Shown here in pieces: positions 42,224 to 50,556 of a DNA stretch of 64,000 bases. Positions within the stretch are counted from its first letter, which is position 1. Each line of letters begins with the position of its first letter. The translations under genes were made by a program, and so were the position numbers. Origin of the DNA: JBATTK01 sp049670505 (GTDB lineage Bacteria; Bacteroidota; Bacteroidia; Flavobacteriales; Flavobacteriaceae); NCBI GenBank assembly GCA_049670505.1, contig JBATTK010000110.1, forward strand, positions 30,713 through 94,712, read 5' to 3'. Below the pieces are notes generated by a model. It was not told the origin of the DNA, made no database searches, and saw only the letters and a program-made list of their open reading frames with translations.

Positions 42224-43645
42224 CTAAAGCATGGTGGTAGGGGCCATATATTCGGAAATATCGAATTTTCCGGTTTCCTTAATGGCTTTCATGCCACCGT
42301 CTACATCAATTAGATTATTATATCCCTTGGTTTTTAGGATGGATGCAAATACCATGGAGCGATAACCACTTCTACAATGTACATAATAGGTCTTGTCCCT
42401 ATCGATCTTCGTCATACTGTCCTCCAAGTAATCCAAGGGGGCATTTATTGCATTTTCCACATGTTCACTATTATATTCACTGGCCCTGCGTACATCTATA
42501 ATGTTAATTTCCTCTTTTTGCATTCTTTTGGCTAGTTCTTCCGGGGATATTGATATAATGTTATCGATTTCCTTTCCCGCCCTTTTCCATGCGGCTATAC
42601 CACCTTTCAGGTATCCTAGCGTATTGTCAAATCCTATTCGAGCCAAGCGTATGGCTACTTCCTCCTCTTTTCCCTCGTCCGCAATGATCAATAGGGGCTG
42701 TTTCACATCTACTATGGTGGTACCCACCCAATTGGCAAAACTTCCATCGAGACCTATATTATAGGAATTTGGGATATATTCTTTTGCAAACTTCTGAGCA
42801 TCCCTAGTGTCTATAATGAAGGCCTGGTTTTCTTTCAATGTGCTCTCAAATGTTTGTACGTTTAAAGGAGTGGTGCCTTTTCCCACAATTTTGTCGATGC
42901 TTTCATATCCTTGGATGTTTAGGAGCACATTTTGTGGAAAGTAACCGGGGGGAGGCGTTAGGCCCGTCAAAATTGCATCTATAAAATCTTCCCGGGTCAT
43001 AGCTGTCCGTAATGCATAATTGGAACGTTTTTGATTGCCCAGCGTATCCGTTGTTTCATCGCTCATCATTTTTCCACAGGCACTTCCGGCACCATGTCCG
43101 GGATATACAATGATGTCATCATTTAGGGGCATAATTTTATTACGTAAGGAATCGAACAGATGTCCGGCTAATTTCTCTTGGGTAAGCTCGGCAATTACTT
43201 GCTGCGCAAGATCGGGACGGCCTACGTCACCTATAAATAAAGTGTCCCCGGAAAAGAGAGAGGTTTCTTTTCCATTTTCATCGATCAACAAGTAACAACT
43301 ACTCTCCATCGTATGTCCTGGCGTATGAATGAGGCGTATGGTAGCATTGCCCAGTTTAAATTCCTGCCCATCTTTTCCAACGATAAATTCAAAACCCGTT
43401 TTCATAGTAGTCGGACCGTATACGATAGCTGCTCCCGTTTTTTCCGCCAAATCAATATGGCCCGAAACGAAATCGGCATGAAAATGGGTTTCAAAAACAT
43501 ATTTTATAACGGCATTTCTTTTTTTTGCCATTTCAATGTAGGGTTCCACCTCTCGCAAAGGATCAACAATCGCTGCTTCCCCATTGCTTTCAATATAATA
43601 GGCACCTTGTGCCAAACAACCTGTATAAATTTGTTCTACTTTCAT
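42224..43645 (-). CDS. Persulfide dioxygenase fused to two rhodanese domains
   Basis: 473 residues. The metallo-beta-lactamase-fold domain (about 1-245) has the ETHFHADFVSGH motif, HTPGHTMESSCYLL and PGHGAGSACG, the iron ligands of ETHE1-type persulfide dioxygenases. Two rhodanese domains follow. In the first (about 260-355) the active-site position reads IIADEGKEEE with no Cys, so it is catalytically dead. The second (about 370-465) has the active loop HCRSGYRS. The enzyme oxidises glutathione or other persulfides to sulfite while the rhodanese moves sulfane sulfur. Genes for SQR and, upstream, TauE complete the sulfide path. Confidence 0.92.
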   Translation of the reverse strand: MKVEQIYTGCLAQGAYYIESNGEAAIVDPLREVEPYIEMAKKRNAVIKYVFETHFHADFVSGHIDLAEKTGAAIVYGPTTMKTGFEFIVGKDGQEFKLGNATIRLIHTPGHTMESSCYLLIDENGKETSLFSGDTLFIGDVGRPDLAQQVIAELTQEKLAGHLFDSLRNKIMPLNDDIIVYPGHGAGSACGKMMSDETTDTLGNQKRSNYALRTAMTREDFIDAILTGLTPPPGYFPQNVLLNIQGYESIDKIVGKGTTPLNVQTFESTLKENQAFIIDTRDAQKFAKEYIPNSYNIGLDGSFANWVGTTIVDVKQPLLIIADEGKEEEVAIRLARIGFDNTLGYLKGGIAAWKRAGKEIDNIISISPEELAKRMQKEEINIIDVRRASEYNSEHVENAINAPLDYLEDSMTKIDRDKTYYVHCRSGYRSMVFASILKTKGYNNLIDVDGGMKAIKETGKFDISEYMAPTTML

Positions 43646-43672
43646 GATAAGACTTTTTACATTATAATGATT

Positions 43673-43717
43673 TAAAGGTATATCGTATTGAAAACCTGTA
43701 CAGTAACATAGGTTACA
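43673..43717 (-). promoter_or_regulatory. TAAC-variant dyad promoter of the persulfide dioxygenase-SQR operon
   Basis: GTAACATAGGTTAC (43703-43716) has TAAC/GTTA half-sites where other sites have TGAY/RTCA. TACCTTTA (7 of 8) begins at 43680 on the minus strand, keeping the 35-bp offset. Confidence 0.62.
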
Positions 43718-43760
43718 AAACTCGTGGATCTCTATGGAAAAAGGACTGATAATTATCAGT
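43716..43760 (-). promoter_or_regulatory. Second upstream dyad, possible tandem promoter
   Basis: GACTGATAATTATCAGTTC carries a perfect 16-bp palindrome; TGA-N6-TCA at 43747-43758. GAGTTTTG (7 of 8) starts at 43723 on the minus strand, again 35 bp away. It lies just behind the TauE stop, and on that strand CCTTTTT follows, so it may also act as the TauE terminator. Confidence 0.5.
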
Positions 43761-43777
43761 TCAATAGACTTACTTTA

Positions 43778-44578
43778 TCAAAATAGTTCTTTGAAGATGA
43801 TATAGACCCCCATAATCAATACAAACCAGCCGAAGGATTTTTTGAGCTTGTTTCCATCCATAAACCTATTGAGCCAAATACCTATGAATATACCTACAAT
43901 GGACAATGCCGTAAAACTTAAAAGAAAGGCCCAGTCGATTTCCAGATTTTCCACATCACCGATAAAGCCTATCAACGATTTAATGGCAATGATCAAAAGG
44001 GAAGTGGCCACCGCTTTTTTCATGGGTAGTTTAGCAAGCATCACCAAGGCCGGGATAATTAAGAAACCACCACCGGCACCAACTATTCCCGTTAACAGGC
44101 CTACGGCCAATCCCTCAATGACGATCATAGGATAGTTGTATTCCACCTGAGCATTGTCATCATCACAATTTTTACATTTTCCCCGGATCATTGATAGGGA
44201 GGCCAGCAACATGACCAACGCAAAAAATACCATGATACCAATATCTTTTGTGACCACAAACTCATTGATGGTAAACAAAGTGTCAGGGATCCAAGGAACC
44301 ACATATTTTCTTGTAGCATACACCGCTATGAAGGCCGGAAAGGCAAAAACCAGGGCCGTTCGTAAATCTATCAGTCCCTTTCGCATATTTTGAATGGCCC
44401 CGACCAAGGAAGAAACCCCGACCACAAAAAGGGAATAGGCCGTAGCGGTTACCGGATTCAGGTAAAGGAGGTATACCAAAACCGGAACGGTAAGAATGGA
44501 GCCTCCTCCTCCAATGAGGCCAAGGACTACCCCAATGACCAATGCCCCGATATGCCCCAATATTTGAACTATTTCCAT
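43778..44578 (-). CDS. TauE/SafE-family sulfite/anion exporter
   Basis: 266 residues from the ATG complementary to 44576-44578 (MEIVQILGHIGALVIG); a longer frame adds 12 polar residues that would overlap the -7 element, so it is rejected. Eight hydrophobic helices with the family repeats GLIGGGGSILTVPVLVYLL and GIVGAGGGFLIIPALVMLAKLPMKKAVATSL. It probably exports sulfite or a related sulfur anion, which is the product of the persulfide dioxygenase encoded next to it. Its own TAAC-variant dyad promoter is at 44599-44643. Confidence 0.9.
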   Translation of the reverse strand: MEIVQILGHIGALVIGVVLGLIGGGGSILTVPVLVYLLYLNPVTATAYSLFVVGVSSLVGAIQNMRKGLIDLRTALVFAFPAFIAVYATRKYVVPWIPDTLFTINEFVVTKDIGIMVFFALVMLLASLSMIRGKCKNCDDDNAQVEYNYPMIVIEGLAVGLLTGIVGAGGGFLIIPALVMLAKLPMKKAVATSLLIIAIKSLIGFIGDVENLEIDWAFLLSFTALSIVGIFIGIWLNRFMDGNKLKKSFGWFVLIMGVYIIFKELF

Positions 44579-44598
44579 GTTGTTTTTTAGTCCTTGGG

Positions 44599-44643
44599 CA
44601 AAGGTAGCTTCCAAAAATAATCCTAGCGGTAACTTGGGTTACA
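44599..44643 (-). promoter_or_regulatory. TAAC-variant dyad promoter of the TauE gene
   Basis: GTAACTTGGGTTAC (44629-44642); TACCTTTG, a full -7 match, begins at 44606 on the minus strand, 35 bp away. Confidence 0.68.
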
Positions 44644-44730
44644 TTGAAATCACTGGTCAATATCGAAACTTTAATAATTATTAAGTTAATCAGTATTGGG
44701 TTATTAATGCGTTCTGGCCAAATAATATTC

Positions 44731-44940
44731 CAGTATCTAGTATTCAGTATTCAGTATTCAGTTTCCAGTTTCCAGTATCCAGTATCCAGTATCCAGTATC
44801 CAGTATCCAGTATCCAGTTTCTCGTTTCTGAGTTTTGGAATTTGGGACCTGGGATTTGGATTCCGGTCTTTTGTCTTTCATCTTTCATCTTTCGTCCTTC
44901 GTCTTTCTTCATACTACTGAATACTAACTACCCAATACTG
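44731..44940. repeat. Tandem 7-bp repeats of the CAGTATT/CAGTATC type
   Basis: From about 44731 the sequence is a run of heptads: CAGTATC/T variants, CAGTTTC twice, then at least six near-perfect CAGTATC units to 44817, followed by TTTGTCTTTCATCTTTC-type heptads (about 44870-44910). They are simple tandem units without spacers, so not a CRISPR. Similar heptads occur at 31160-31205 and 55850-55910. Confidence 0.75.
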
Positions 44941-44960
44941 CCTATGCTACCCAGTTGTCC

Positions 44961-45013
44961 AAAGGCAAAGACCTACTGTTTGCTGCCACTGCTTACTGAA
45001 GACCTCCTTTTGA
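44961..45013. repeat. Dispersed repeat fragment, copy C, overlapping the P-ATPase 3' end
   Basis: AAAGACCTACTGTTTGCTGCCACTGCTTACTGAAGACCTCCTTTT-like sequence matches the tail of copies A (31231-31290) and B (55955-56010) with few changes. It includes the stop codon and the last codons of the P-ATPase gene. Confidence 0.7.
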
Positions 45014-47567
45014 CCCATTTTTCAATTTCCACTGTCCAAAAAACGATGCTCGATATCGCCAAGGTAATTCCCAGTTCCAAAATGGTCAAGGGCCGTGTTC
45101 TGAAAATATCGTTAAGGGAGGGTAGATAAATAATCATTAGCTGTAGCACAAAGGTCAGCAATAATGCACCTAGCATTGGTTTATTGGAAAGTACCCCGAT
45201 TTTAAAAATGGATTCTTTCTCCGACCTGATTGCCATTACATGCCCCATCTGGCTAAAGCACAATACCGTAAATGCCATGGTCTGCCAGTTTGCATTTTCA
45301 TGGTGTATGGCCCATGCTTGTAGCCCTAGGGTGACTAGCCCCATAAAAAAACCTACCGAAAGAATATGTTTCGCCATATCTCCGGCAAAAATACTTTGCT
45401 TAGGATTCCTTGGGGGCCTTTTCATGATATCCGTTTCAGCCGGTTCAGAGGCAAGGGCCAGTCCTGGTAGACCATCGGTTACCAAGTTTATCCAGAGAAT
45501 ATGGACCGCCATTAGCGGAATGGGCAATTGGAAAAACGGCGCAAGAAAGATAACCCAAATTTCCCCACTGTTACTGGTCATGGTATATTTGATGAATTTT
45601 AAGATATTGTCGAATATTCTTCGCCCGTGTTTTACGGCCTTTACAATAGTGCCAAAATTATCGTCCAACAAAATCATATGGGAGGCTTCTTTGGATACTT
45701 CTGTGCCATTGATGCCCATGGCGATACCGATATCGGCATTTTTAAGTGCCGGAGCATCATTTACCCCATCACCGGTCATGGCTACAAATTGATTTTTATG
45801 TTGTAGGGCCTTAACGATTTTTAACTTTTGCTCGGGACTTACCCGGGCGTACACCCGTACTTTTTCTACAATGGTTTCCAATTCGACTTCGGTCAGTGCC
45901 GCAAGTTCGGAACCATTCAGCACCATACCGTCGCCCGATGTCATGATTCCAAGTTGTTTGGCGATAGCCTTGGCGGTAAGTTTATGGTCACCCGTGATCA
46001 TCACGGGGATAATACCGGCTTCCTTACATTCCCTAACAGCTTGCTTGGCTTCTTCGCGTGGCGGGTCTATCATTCCGGCAAAACCAATAAGGGTAAGATC
46101 GGTCTCTATTTCATCTGCGTCCAAAATCTCCGGCAACGAAGGGAGCATCCTAATGGCATAGCCTAATACACGATAGCCCCTTTCTGCCATTTTGTTAGCT
46201 TTATATTCCAGTTCAGGAACAAGCGTTTTTTGATGTATGGAAAGTTTTTTTAGCAGTATATCCACTGCACCTTTGGTAATGGCCATTGTTCCATTTTCCG
46301 TTTGATGAAGAGTGGTCATACACTTTCTGGATGAATCAAAGGGAAGCTCGGCGATTCTTGGAAACCCTTTTTCCAATTGTAGTCTTTCCATGTCTTTATC
46401 ATACGCATATTGGACCAATGCAACTTCTGTGGAATCGCCAAGCCGATTCCCGTCCTTATCCATGGAAACATTATTGTTCAGTGCCATGGCATTGAGCAGC
46501 AGATTGCCTCCGTTGGGTACCGACAGGGATTTTGCCTCTTCCGTTTCAAAGATTTCCTGAACGGCCATTTTATTCAGTGTCAACGTACCTGTTTTGTCGG
46601 AGCAGATATAGGTAACGGAACCCAAGGTTTCCACTGCTGGAAGTTTTCTGATAAGGGCATTGCTTCTTACCAATCTTTTTGCGCCAAAGGCAAGCGCTAT
46701 AGTGACAAGGGCCGGTAATGCTTCCGGTATAGCGGCAACGGCAAGGGAAATGGAAATCAGCAGCATGTTTAAAACTGATTCTCCGCGTAACAGACCGATA
46801 GCAAATATTAGGGTGCAAATAATAAGTATGAACATGGAAAGACGCTTGCCAAAGGCATTGAGCCTTTTTTGCAGCGGGGTAACGGTTTCCTCGGTCTGTA
46901 TCAATTTGGCAATGCGGCCCAGTTCCGTATCCATTCCTGTAGCCACCACATAGGCAAATGCCCTGCCGTTGGTCATAAAAGTACCTTTAAACCCCATATT
47001 GGCCCGATCGCCCAGGGCATAGTCCCCGTCCATTAATTCGTTAGCATACTTTTCTACATTATGGGATTCCCCCGTAAGGGCGGATTCATCTACCTTGGCC
47101 TGATGTGTTTCAAAAAAACGGACATCGGCAGGAATAATATTTCCTGCTTCGAGTACGATTACATCCCCTACCACCAGATCGGAGGCAGGGATATCTATTG
47201 TTTTATTATCGCGTATGATACGGGCATTGGAGGCCGCCATGTTTTTAAGGGCTTCCATAGCCTTTTCGGCACGGTATTCCTGGACAAATCCTACGATTGC
47301 ATTAAGCACAACTATAGTTATTATGATTATCGTATCGATAAGGTCGCCCAAAACACCCGAAATAATTGCCGCAGCAATAAGGACTAGGATCATAAAGTCC
47401 GTAAACTGGTGCAGCAGCATGCTTAAAATGGATTTCTTTTTAGTGTCCTTAATTTCATTCTTGCCATTTTCGGCTAGAAGTTCTGAAGCGGTCAAGGCAT
47501 CAATACCTTTCGGGGAGGTGTTCAGCAATCGGGAAATTTCGGTAAGTGGTAGCAAGTGCCAGTTCAT
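44973..47567 (-). CDS. Ca2+-type cation-translocating P-type ATPase
   Basis: 864 residues. All P-ATPase signatures are present: actuator DESALTGESHNVEK, phosphorylation CSDKTGTLTLNK, nucleotide-binding KGAVDILLKK, hinge MTGDGVNDAPALKNADIGIAMG. Ten membrane helices with PEALPALVTIALAFGAKRL (M4) and NLVTDGLPGLALASEP (M6) place it in the PMCA/SERCA group. It exports Ca2+ or a related cation. The last residues (about 9, after VEIEKWVKRR) are encoded by a dispersed repeat, so the native C-terminus has been replaced. A TGA-N6-TCA dyad lies about 195 bp upstream; the CtpF ATPase of DosR regulons is a parallel. Confidence 0.93.
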   Translation of the reverse strand: MNWHLLPLTEISRLLNTSPKGIDALTASELLAENGKNEIKDTKKKSILSMLLHQFTDFMILVLIAAAIISGVLGDLIDTIIIITIVVLNAIVGFVQEYRAEKAMEALKNMAASNARIIRDNKTIDIPASDLVVGDVIVLEAGNIIPADVRFFETHQAKVDESALTGESHNVEKYANELMDGDYALGDRANMGFKGTFMTNGRAFAYVVATGMDTELGRIAKLIQTEETVTPLQKRLNAFGKRLSMFILIICTLIFAIGLLRGESVLNMLLISISLAVAAIPEALPALVTIALAFGAKRLVRSNALIRKLPAVETLGSVTYICSDKTGTLTLNKMAVQEIFETEEAKSLSVPNGGNLLLNAMALNNNVSMDKDGNRLGDSTEVALVQYAYDKDMERLQLEKGFPRIAELPFDSSRKCMTTLHQTENGTMAITKGAVDILLKKLSIHQKTLVPELEYKANKMAERGYRVLGYAIRMLPSLPEILDADEIETDLTLIGFAGMIDPPREEAKQAVRECKEAGIIPVMITGDHKLTAKAIAKQLGIMTSGDGMVLNGSELAALTEVELETIVEKVRVYARVSPEQKLKIVKALQHKNQFVAMTGDGVNDAPALKNADIGIAMGINGTEVSKEASHMILLDDNFGTIVKAVKHGRRIFDNILKFIKYTMTSNSGEIWVIFLAPFFQLPIPLMAVHILWINLVTDGLPGLALASEPAETDIMKRPPRNPKQSIFAGDMAKHILSVGFFMGLVTLGLQAWAIHHENANWQTMAFTVLCFSQMGHVMAIRSEKESIFKIGVLSNKPMLGALLLTFVLQLMIIYLPSLNDIFRTRPLTILELGITLAISSIVFWTVEIEKWVKRRSSVSSGSKQ

Positions 47568-47730
47568 AGGATAAGGATTCTGTTTTCAGGATTGAACAGG
47601 TATCACCTTTGTATTTTTCAAATACATTTTTAAAATGTACGGCAAACTTTATGGAAAGTTTATTCGGGGTCAACTTCTATATTCATTGGGAAACCTTTTT
47701 GAATTGATAGCTCTCAGCAAGTATTCCGCT

Positions 47731-47775
47731 GCAATTTATTGGTAATGAAATGTATTAAAAATGACCTTTGTCACT
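47731..47775 (-). promoter_or_regulatory. Weak dyad promoter upstream of the P-ATPase
   Basis: AATGACCTTTGTCACT holds TGA-N6-TCA (47762-47773). TAAATTGC at the 35-bp offset (47738) is a poor -7 match, and the gap to the start codon is about 170 bp. The rest of 47568-47930 shows nothing further. Confidence 0.4.
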
Positions 47776-47930
47776 TATCTCGTTTCAAACCAAAAAAAAC
47801 CACAAGTATGATGTGCCTTAACTTTTACAACCAATAGGAAATGACTTCGGATAAGGAACTTGCTGATGTTACAGTAAGGAATGTGCCTTGGTATAAGTAG
47901 TATCCCGGGCACTTTTTAAAAGGTCGGAGT

Positions 47931-48380
47931 TTACTTTTGTAGGGTGATTTTCTTCCAATTTTCATCTGCTTTTGCCTTTAATCCCGAAGGACCTTCCTTA
48001 AGCCAACTTTCTAAGGTGTTGGTAGAACGGAAATCATAAAAGAGGTATAATTTCCCATCCCTAATTTCATAGGTTTCCGGATTAATCTTCACTTTTTTAC
48101 CGTTTTTGCCGATGGCATAGGCACACCAACCACCGTACTGTGGAATATAGGTATCGGGATCGGCTTTAAATTTGCTTAGATTAGTCTCGCTAAAGAATCT
48201 GAATTTAGCGCCGTTGTAGGTAAACACCAGATCTTCCTTTCCTTCTTTTGGCATATGATCAAAGTATGCCGTTACATCATATCCCCCGGCCACATAACCG
48301 TTTTTTTGGTTATAATGGGTCTGCCCAAAGGATACCATTCCTATAAGGAACATTAAAAACAGTAAGTGATGCTTTTTCAT
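47931..48380 (-). CDS. Secreted YHS-domain protein
   Basis: 149 residues with a signal peptide (HLLFLMFLIGMVSFGQ). A YHS domain occupies about 25-80: VAGGYDVTAYFDHMPKEGKEDLVFTYNGAKFRFFSETNLSKFKADPDTYIPQYGGWCAYAIGKNGKKVKINPETYEIRDGKLYLFYD. The family's Y-x-H-S-type motif is here YDVTAYF. YHS domains are associated with metal or copper handling, often in the periplasm. No dyad is visible upstream; only a perfect TAATTTTG on the minus strand (48448 to 48441). Confidence 0.85.
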   Translation of the reverse strand: MKKHHLLFLMFLIGMVSFGQTHYNQKNGYVAGGYDVTAYFDHMPKEGKEDLVFTYNGAKFRFFSETNLSKFKADPDTYIPQYGGWCAYAIGKNGKKVKINPETYEIRDGKLYLFYDFRSTNTLESWLKEGPSGLKAKADENWKKITLQK

Positions 48381-48660
48381 AGTTATTTCTAATTTGTACC
48401 CCTATTAGTGCCCTAAAACTATCATTCTTTACAAGAAATCCAAAATTAATCAGAAAGAATAGCTTCCATAAGAAACGGTACCCCACCCTAACATTCCTGA
48501 TATAAAACGTTATAAAAGAACTAAGTTTGCCATAACAACGTATCTAAAAGAAAAACCTATAAAGCGAACGATTTTTGTTAGGTTTTAATAATTTGGAGAC
48601 TATTTTGAGGTATCTTATTAGGTAAAGTTTCACATAGGGTCACTTTGCGATAATATAAAA

Positions 48661-49353
48661 GTGAATAAATTGGCTATAGCGATTACAGCAAAAAGCATTG
48701 TACATAGATATCTTTTGGTGGGGGTATATGGTTTGTTGATCAGTTTTATAGGGGCATTGCCCTTGGGCACCTTAAATATAACGGCATTCAATATTGCCGC
48801 TTCCCAAAATGTAAGCGAGGCCATGCTTTTTTCATTTGCAGCGATACTTGTGGAGTTGATAGTGGTTAGAATAACATTGCTTGGGAACAATAGGATTAAT
48901 TTCAATGGCAGATTATCCTTTTATATTATGCCTTTAGCGGTAGTGTTTCTCCTGTATTTAGCCATTTCTAGTTTTATGTCCATAGGAGTGGATCCGGAAA
49001 TGAATACGGGTACTACGGTATTTCCCATGATACAATCCTCCATACTGCTCGGTTTGCTATTGAGTATACTCAATCCGCTGCATATTCCCTTCTGGATGAG
49101 TTGGAACCGTGCGTTGCTGGCAAAAAATATGCTCCATAAAAAAATGGGGTCCTATACATCTTATATGATTGGTATAGGAATCGGGTCTTTAGGAGCTTTG
49201 ATGCTATTTATTTTTTTAGGAAAACATATTTTTCAAAATTACCGGCAGTATAGTGCTATAATTGCCTTTGTTATGGGGTGTTTATATCTAGGCTTTTCAT
49301 TTTATTTAACCTTCTTGACCTATAAAAAACATTTAAAATTAAAAATTACGTAG
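48661..49353 (+). CDS. LysE-family transporter
   Basis: 230 residues from a GTG start. Six predicted membrane helices and the LysE/RhtB-type N-terminal motif YGLLISFIGALPLGTLNITAFNIAASQNVSEAMLFSFAAILVEL (Pro/Gly-rich helix 1 with acidic end of helix 2). LysE transporters export amino acids or related molecules. It opens a six-gene run ending at 52917: DinB follows 4 bp later, and the next genes overlap or abut. Confidence 0.8.
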   Translation: MNKLAIAITAKSIVHRYLLVGVYGLLISFIGALPLGTLNITAFNIAASQNVSEAMLFSFAAILVELIVVRITLLGNNRINFNGRLSFYIMPLAVVFLLYLAISSFMSIGVDPEMNTGTTVFPMIQSSILLGLLLSILNPLHIPFWMSWNRALLAKNMLHKKMGSYTSYMIGIGIGSLGALMLFIFLGKHIFQNYRQYSAIIAFVMGCLYLGFSFYLTFLTYKKHLKLKIT

Positions 49354-49357
49354 TACT

Positions 49358-49843
49358 ATGTTTAGATCATCAATTCAAACAATTGAACAATTCAAGGAGA
49401 TTCTTATGGAACTTCCGAAGGATTGTTATGTTAAGCCCTGCGAAATGCTGTCCGATGCTACCATCGGACAACATACAAGACATATTATAGAATTATACCA
49501 ATGTCTTATAAATGGCTATGATGGTAATGAAGTGTCGTACGACAAACGAAAAAGGGATAAGCGCATTGAACAAGAGTTGGATTTTGCCATAGATCAACTC
49601 CAGGAAATTCAGGATACCTTGGAACGCCCGGATAAAGGACTTAAGGTTAACTACGATCTCCATGAAAATGAGGTGACCATTGCTTCCAATTACTTTCGTG
49701 AGGTGATGTACAATTTGGAGCATACGATACACCATCAGGCGTTGATAAAAGTAAGTATTTGTCAGTTCACCAATATGGAATTGCCAGAATCTTTTGGTGT
49801 TGCGCCCTCTACTTTACAACATAGAAGCCAATGTGCACAGTAA
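49358..49843 (+). CDS. DinB-family (DNA-damage-inducible, metal-binding four-helix) protein
   Basis: 161 residues, four-helix bundle: KDCYVKPCEMLSDATIGQHTRHIIELYQCLING (first His), EVTIASNYFREVMYNLEHTIHHQALIKVSI (two further His near residues 125-130) and a C-terminal helix. DinB-like proteins bind a divalent metal through three His and often act as thiol or bacillithiol-type transferases. It overlaps the NRDE gene by 13 bp. Confidence 0.82.
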   Translation: MFRSSIQTIEQFKEILMELPKDCYVKPCEMLSDATIGQHTRHIIELYQCLINGYDGNEVSYDKRKRDKRIEQELDFAIDQLQEIQDTLERPDKGLKVNYDLHENEVTIASNYFREVMYNLEHTIHHQALIKVSICQFTNMELPESFGVAPSTLQHRSQCAQ

Positions 49844-50556
49844 GCTTTCTTTCTAGCCATGATCAATTTTTCATTACCTCCAATCGTGATGAACGGACTT
49901 CGCGTAGCGCATCATTTGAACCTGTAGAGGAAACTATAAACAATGGTAAGATTATCTATCCCAAAGACCCAAAGGCCGGTGGAACCTGGTTTGCCATAAA
50001 TGATAATGGCCAAGTTTGCGTATTGCTCAATGGGGCTTTTGAAAAGCACATCCCCAATAAAAGTTATAGTAGGAGTAGGGGATTGGTTTTGCTGGATATT
50101 ATAAGGGCATCATCGCCTTCCTTTCAGTTGGAAACCATAGATCTGAACACCATTGAGCCCTTTACATTGATTGTGTACGAAAATAGGAGATTATTGGAAT
50201 TTCGTTGGGACGGAGATCAAAAATATACCAAGGAATTGGACATTAACAAGCAGTATATCTGGTCTTCTGCAACACTCTATAGCAAGGAGGTCATGTCGAT
50301 TAGGGAAGCATTGTTCGCTGAGTTCTTGACGCAGAACAATACTATTATCGCTAGTGATATCGTTGATTTTCATTCCAATAACCACAATGATTATGAAAAC
50401 GGCTTTGTAATCAATAGGGAAGATAGCTTAAAAACGTTAAGTATTACGCAAGCGATTATTGCTAAGGACGAAATAGGATTAAATCATATGGATTTGCTTC
50501 AGAACAAGGAATATTTCATTTCTGTTGCCACGGACCATGTGTCCAATCAGTCGTGA
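49831..50556 (+). CDS. NRDE-family (TANGO2-like) protein
   Basis: 241 residues starting MCTVSFLSSHDQFFITSNRDERTSRSA, the NRDE signature with Cys2 as possible N-terminal nucleophile and the NRDE tetrad (ITSNRDER). Further conserved parts: PKDPKAGGTWFAINDNGQVCVLLNGAF and SRGLVLLDII. The eukaryotic relative TANGO2 is linked to lipid/haem metabolism; the bacterial role is unknown. Overlaps DinB and starts the ATP-grasp gene by a four-base overlap. Confidence 0.88.
   Translation: MCTVSFLSSHDQFFITSNRDERTSRSASFEPVEETINNGKIIYPKDPKAGGTWFAINDNGQVCVLLNGAFEKHIPNKSYSRSRGLVLLDIIRASSPSFQLETIDLNTIEPFTLIVYENRRLLEFRWDGDQKYTKELDINKQYIWSSATLYSKEVMSIREALFAEFLTQNNTIIASDIVDFHSNNHNDYENGFVINREDSLKTLSITQAIIAKDEIGLNHMDLLQNKEYFISVATDHVSNQS

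Noticed and set aside
44731..44940. Regular repeats as a possible CRISPR array
   Set aside because: Units are 7 bp and contiguous, with no spacers and no cas genes nearby.
48381..48660. Dyad promoter for the YHS gene
   Set aside because: No TGA-N6-TCA is found at the right place; only an ordinary TAATTTTG.
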